Shown one piece after another: positions 6,174 through 9,398 of a stretch of 9,398 bases of DNA. The stretch is taken from positions 1 through 9,398 of the forward strand of contig CAZGQY010000162.1 of assembly GCA_964528035.1 (NCBI GenBank), read 5' to 3'. Every line of letters begins with the position of its first letter. The stretch's first letter is position 1. Below the pieces are notes generated by a model. The model made no database searches and was not told the DNA's origin. It saw nothing but the letters and a program-made list of their open reading frames with translations. Position numbers and translations under genes: made by a program. Origin of the DNA: CAZGQY01 sp964528035 (lineage in GTDB: Bacteria > Pseudomonadota > Gammaproteobacteria > Methylococcales > UBA1147).

Positions 6174-7100
6174 GTGTCTACATTTCTCTATACTCACGAA
6201 AGTTTTTTGCAGCATGATACTGGATCAGGTCATCCTGAATGCGCGGATCGGTTGCGCTCGATTTCCATCGCTTTAAATCAACCCGAATTTGCAAATCTGA
6301 TTCGAATGCCAGCACCTTCTGGTAGTGAGAAACAAATCGTTTTAATTCACCCGCAGAGTCAAATTGATCGTGTTTTCCAGTCAATTCCTAAATCCGGATC
6401 AGGATATCTGGACGGTGATACCGTAGTCTCGGCGAATTCAGGTGCCGCCGCTTTGCATGCCGTCGGTGCAGTCTGCGATGCTATCGATCATGTAATCACT
6501 AAACAAGCGACAAACGCTTTTTGTGCAGTTCGGCCTCCCGGGCATCATGCCGAAACCAACCGTGCGATGGGCTTTTGTTTGTTTAATAATGTCGCGATTG
6601 CTGCGCAATATGCCCGATTACAATGTCATGTTGACCGTGTCGCCATCGTGGATTTTGACGTACATCACGGAAATGGTACCCAGGAAATTTTCTACTCTGA
6701 GGCAAACGTATTGTACGCCTCTACTCACCAGTATCCGCTTTATCCGGGTACGGGTGGGTTGAATGAAACAGGTGTCGGAAATATTTTCAATGCGCCCCTG
6801 TCTGCCGGGGCGGATACGCGATTGTTTCAGGCGGCGATGGGGGAAAGGATATTACCGGCGTTAATACGGTTTAAACCGGAGTTATTGCTGATTTCCGCGG
6901 GTTTTGATGCCCACAAAGATGATCCTCTGGCTTCCTTAAATTTGGTGGAGGATGATTATGCCTGGGTTACCCGTGAATTAATGGACATCGCCGATAAATT
7001 CTGCGAAGGCAGAATCGTCTCCATGTTGGAGGGTGGTTATAATTTGTCTGCACTGGCATCAAGTAGCGCTGCTCATGTACGAGAATTGATGACGGCTTAA
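6174..7100 (+). CDS. Histone deacetylase-like zinc amidohydrolase
   Basis: A 308-residue member of the arginase/deacetylase fold, HDAC class II-like branch (with acetoin-utilisation and acetylpolyamine hydrolases). All active-site elements are visible: the histidine pair H124/H125 in RPPGHHAE, zinc ligands D162 and H164 in DFDVHHGNGT, the third zinc ligand D245 in SAGFDAHKDDP, and the catalytic tyrosine Y289 in EGGYN. The enzyme should therefore be active in removing acetyl groups from an amine; the substrate (acetyl-lysine protein, polyamine or small molecule) cannot be told from sequence. The opening STFLYTHESFLQHDTGSGHPECADRLR, matching where homologues start, puts the beginning at the GTG at 6174; a longer frame from a TTG at 6135 adds an untypical hydrophobic leader. 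The Shine-Dalgarno sequence is weak. It diverges from acnB across 154 bases and stands 200 bases before the LysRS gene. Confidence 0.9.
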   Translation: MSTFLYTHESFLQHDTGSGHPECADRLRSISIALNQPEFANLIRMPAPSGSEKQIVLIHPQSQIDRVFQSIPKSGSGYLDGDTVVSANSGAAALHAVGAVCDAIDHVITKQATNAFCAVRPPGHHAETNRAMGFCLFNNVAIAAQYARLQCHVDRVAIVDFDVHHGNGTQEIFYSEANVLYASTHQYPLYPGTGGLNETGVGNIFNAPLSAGADTRLFQAAMGERILPALIRFKPELLLISAGFDAHKDDPLASLNLVEDDYAWVTRELMDIADKFCEGRIVSMLEGGYNLSALASSSAAHVRELMTA

Positions 7101-7133
7101 GATTGAAGTTTAATGCCCACGGGATTGCCGGAA

Positions 7134-7198
7134 ATTTATACGTCATACAGTAATGCTCTGTGGAACCCTTGAGTTTTGCGCGCGCGAGACGTATAAAT
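7134..7198. repeat. Perfect 11-bp inverted repeat between the deacetylase-like and LysRS genes
   Basis: ATTTATACGTC (7134-7144) is repeated exactly in inverted form as GACGTATAAAT (7188-7198), with 43 bases between. The inside holds a possible small hairpin (ACAG at 7147-7150 with CTGT at 7158-7161) and a GCGCGCGCG tract near 7178-7186. The right arm overlaps where a -35 region for the LysRS promoter would fall. It could be an operator pair, a folded transcript end of the upstream gene, or the remnant of a small mobile repeat. Confidence 0.5.
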
Positions 7199-7205
7199 GC
7201 TTAGT

Positions 7206-7214
7206 TGTTATACT
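7206..7214 (+). promoter_or_regulatory. Extended -10 promoter candidate for the LysRS gene
   Basis: TGTTATACT is an extended -10 (TG, one base, then TATACT matching TATAAT at 5 of 6 positions). Transcription would begin near 7221, leaving a leader of about 80 bases. A second, weaker pair, TTGAAA (7230-7235) with TATTGA (7253-7258) at 17-base spacing, lies within that leader. Neither can be preferred with certainty. Confidence 0.4.
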
Positions 7215-7300
7215 CGCGAATTATTGTTTTTGAAAGATATTAAATTGCATCGTATTGATGATATGACAAAAAATTTTACTAAAAAAATGAAGGAGCTGTA

Positions 7301-9217
7301 ATGTTTTGGGCTGATGCTCTAATTGAGAAACTTGATAAAGATCAACCTCATATTATCAATGATTCCAAAACCCCATCTGGACGTGCACATGTTGGCGCAT
7401 TACGTGGTGTTTTAATACATGATGTAATGTTCAGGCGGATGAAAGAAGAAGGATTTGATGTTCGATATACCTTTGGCGTAGATGATTTTGATCCACTGGA
7501 TGAAATTCCCTATGGTAGGGATGAACATTATAGTCAATATCTAGGAATGCCTCTGTGTAATGTTCCGCCGCCACCAGGTTCCAATGCAACAGATATGTCT
7601 GATTATTACATTAGTGAATTCTTTGATGTTTTTAAATATTTAGGTGTTGAGGCGGAAACTTATCGGTTGCGTGATATATATCGTTCAGGCGGATTTGATG
7701 AGCCTATTGATATTATCCTTAAACATGCTGATATTGTCCGCAAGGTTTATAAAAACATAAGCGGCTCAGAACGTTCTGATACCTGGTATCCCTTTCAAGT
7801 GATTTGTGAAAACTGCCAGAAGTTAGGAACAACCGAGGTGGTAGGCTATGACGGCAAGGAAGTAACATATCATTGTCACCCTGAGATGGTGAAGTGGGCA
7901 ACAGGTTGTGGTTATCAAGGTAAAATATCGCCGTTTTCTGGAAATGGCAAATTGCCTTGGAAACTGGAATGGGTGGCAAAATGGGCGACGCGAGGTATAA
8001 CAGTTGAGGGGGCGGGAAAAGACCATACTACAAAAGGTGGTTCTAGAGATGTTGCGGCTGCGTGTTTAAAACAAATCTTTAATAAAAACTCCCCACTTAA
8101 TATTCCGTATGAATTTTTCCTGGTGGGAGGCGCCAAGATGAGTTCTTCGCGAGGAATAGGTGTGGCAGCAGGAGACATGGCGGATTTTTTGCCGCCAGAA
8201 ATTTTGCGTTTTTTGATGCTAAGATCGCAGCCTAAAAGGCCAATTAATTTTTCACCTGATGAAAAATCTATTGTTAAATTGTTCAATGACTTTGATCGTT
8301 ATAAAGACAGTGCTTTTCAAACAGGTAAATCTGAGGAGGTAAAAGAGGTTTATCGTTTATCTGAAGTATCCCAAGAAGAACATTACTTTGTTCCCGAACT
8401 TCAATTATTACAGGCATTAGTACAAATGCCCCATATTGACGTAATTGAAGAAATCAGTAAACGTAGTGAAAGACAGCTTACGGAACTAGATATGCATCAT
8501 ATCGAACGCCGAATGAGTTCGATCAGGTATTGGTTAGATAACTATGTAACAGATGATGAGAAGCTAGAATTAAAAACCACCTTACCTGAAGTTGCAAAAA
8601 CTTTATCTGCAACTCAAATAGCATTTCTACATCGGTTAGCTGAAAAGTTAAGAACGGCCGATTGGTTGGCCGATAAATTACAAAAACTTATTTTTGATGT
8701 AATTCGGATTACACCAATTAAACAATCGGAAGCATTTCAAGCAATTTATAAATCCCTGTTCGCTCGTGTGGCAGGGCCTAAGGCTGGTAATTTATTTGAG
8801 TTTTTGGAGCAAGGTTTTTTAATGGCTCGCTTTAAAGAATTATCTTTTTCAAAAACTAATTACTGGTTAGAAACAGGTGTTGGTGTTAATGAAATTGAAT
8901 CTTGGTTAGAAAAAAACATAGCCGATATTGGAAATATTTGGGCACATTTTGACTTTTTAATGCATGAAGATGTTTTGCCAGCAGGACACAAAGACGGGGA
9001 ACGTGTTGGCCGTGGCTTAGGGGTTATTGAAATTTATGCTAGATTCACTTCTGATGAAAAGGTTTATATTCAAAGACTTCTTTTTGATCAATTTGAAGGA
9101 ATAGATATAGATATGCATAACGAAGCGGAGTACTTTCAAACTTATGCTTATGACTATATCAAAGAATTAGAAGAGCAGTTTCGTATAGAAATTAAATCAA
9201 CGGCAATTCCAGGTTGA
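7301..9217 (+). CDS. lysS: Class I (archaeal-type) lysyl-tRNA synthetase with C-terminal extension
   Basis: A 638-residue class I LysRS, the Rossmann-fold enzyme of archaea, spirochaetes and some alphaproteobacteria, unrelated to the class II LysRS of most bacteria. It charges tRNA-Lys with lysine. The HIGH-type motif is TPSGRAHVGA (24-33) and the KMSKS-type motif is KMSSSRG (279-285). A zinc-knuckle-like region is seen with C169-x-x-C172, C192 and C203, followed by the family hallmark GNGKLPWKLEWVAKWA (214-229). The helical anticodon-binding part runs to about 515 and ends in the typical AxxIYKSLFARVAGPKAG stretch (479-496). Usual family length is about 510-550, so residues about 516-638 are extra, acidic and unrecognised. 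AAGGAG at 7290-7295, five bases before the ATG, is the best ribosome-binding site in the window. The gene looks more AT-rich than acnB, which suits transfer. The symbol lysS is a family name; a class II gene elsewhere may coexist. Confidence 0.93.
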   Translation: MFWADALIEKLDKDQPHIINDSKTPSGRAHVGALRGVLIHDVMFRRMKEEGFDVRYTFGVDDFDPLDEIPYGRDEHYSQYLGMPLCNVPPPPGSNATDMSDYYISEFFDVFKYLGVEAETYRLRDIYRSGGFDEPIDIILKHADIVRKVYKNISGSERSDTWYPFQVICENCQKLGTTEVVGYDGKEVTYHCHPEMVKWATGCGYQGKISPFSGNGKLPWKLEWVAKWATRGITVEGAGKDHTTKGGSRDVAAACLKQIFNKNSPLNIPYEFFLVGGAKMSSSRGIGVAAGDMADFLPPEILRFLMLRSQPKRPINFSPDEKSIVKLFNDFDRYKDSAFQTGKSEEVKEVYRLSEVSQEEHYFVPELQLLQALVQMPHIDVIEEISKRSERQLTELDMHHIERRMSSIRYWLDNYVTDDEKLELKTTLPEVAKTLSATQIAFLHRLAEKLRTADWLADKLQKLIFDVIRITPIKQSEAFQAIYKSLFARVAGPKAGNLFEFLEQGFLMARFKELSFSKTNYWLETGVGVNEIESWLEKNIADIGNIWAHFDFLMHEDVLPAGHKDGERVGRGLGVIEIYARFTSDEKVYIQRLLFDQFEGIDIDMHNEAEYFQTYAYDYIKELEEQFRIEIKSTAIPG

Positions 9218-9398
9218 GATGTATTTTAAATAATTAGAGTTACCACCTAAAGCTGGTCAGTTGATTGGGGCAAAGCAATAGAAGTGAAGTTCTAGAGTTC
9301 TAGGGACACAATACGAATAACGCTGAGCTTGGCGTATGATGACAAGGAGCGAGGATTCAATAATATACGAATCTTGACTGGTCTTATTGTCCGTCTTC
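9218..9398. other. Right-edge non-coding stretch
   Basis: The 181 bases after the LysRS stop contain no supportable gene. They hold a perfect tandem duplication of AGTTCTAG at 9288-9303, followed by GGGACACAATACGAAT, and then the right copy of the end repeat. The GGGACACAATAC-type string resembles, from memory only, sequence often found beside transposase genes and dispersed repeats in gammaproteobacteria. No terminator hairpin with a T-run is visible for LysRS. Confidence 0.4.
9344..9371 (-). repeat. Right copy of the 28-base inverted repeat shared by both window ends
   Basis: The reverse complement of this stretch agrees with 26-53 at 25 of 28 positions. Read on the minus strand it continues inward with sequence unlike the left copy, so the shared part is limited to this segment and the bases outside it. 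A minus-strand frame open from the window edge to a TAG at 9292-9294 passes through it and encodes RILLNPRSLSSY, against RILLKPRSLGSY at the left end. Confidence 0.6.

Noticed and set aside
6174..9217. Deacetylase-like gene and LysRS as one lysine-acetylation or lysine-use operon
   Set aside because: A 200-base gap with its own inverted repeat and promoter candidate separates them, and nothing in the sequences links their substrates.
9257..9397. Minus-strand frame of 46 codons open from the right edge to a TGA at 9257-9259
   Set aside because: No recognisable motif, unusual composition, and it competes with another open frame through the repeat; not enough to call a gene tail.
1..9398. CRISPR arrays, tRNA or rRNA genes
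   Set aside because: No regularly spaced repeats and no cloverleaf or conserved rRNA segments were seen on either strand.

Overview
The window reads as chromosomal DNA of a moderately AT-leaning proteobacterium, most likely a gammaproteobacterium. The best taxonomic clues are a full-length AcnB-type aconitase, a DUF455 ferritin-like protein, and a dispersed GTTCCCAC/GTGGGAAC hairpin of the kind scattered through many gamma- and betaproteobacterial genomes. This placement is inference from protein types, not from a marker alignment.

Layout, left to right. A FitB/VapC-type PIN toxin (75-491, +) starts near the left edge, with its antitoxin presumably cut off. It converges on a DUF455 diiron ferritin-like protein (554-1351, -). 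A small VanZ-family membrane protein (1370-1735, +) starts 18 bases from the DUF455 start and is followed by a terminator-like hairpin. Next is a Fic-domain AMPylase-type protein with a C-terminal winged helix (1900-3009, +). It has a well-placed sigma70-type promoter embedded in a perfect 9-bp inverted repeat, which suggests self-regulation. The following 433-base gap holds a REP-like hairpin, an easily missed 53-residue single-span membrane protein (3082-3243, -) and a 12-bp stem hairpin. acnB (3443-6019, -) and a class II-type histone deacetylase-like hydrolase (6174-7100, +) diverge from a shared 154-base promoter region. Last is a class I (archaeal-type) lysyl-tRNA synthetase (7301-9217, +), about 120 residues longer than the usual family core, with an 11-bp inverted repeat and an extended -10 box upstream.

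The genes do not form one pathway. acnB is a central TCA gene; its neighbours look like accessory or independently transcribed genes (toxin, Fic, VanZ, class I LysRS). The most unusual items are the class I LysRS with its unexplained C-terminal extension, the Fic/winged-helix gene with its operator-like repeat, and the small membrane protein.

The two ends of the window carry inverted copies of a 28-base sequence (26-53 and 9344-9371, 25 of 28 identical). Their differences fall at third codon positions in one shared reading frame, so the whole 9.3-kb segment is bracketed by related sequence. This may be a dispersed repeat, a shared protein tail, or a reason an assembly would break here.
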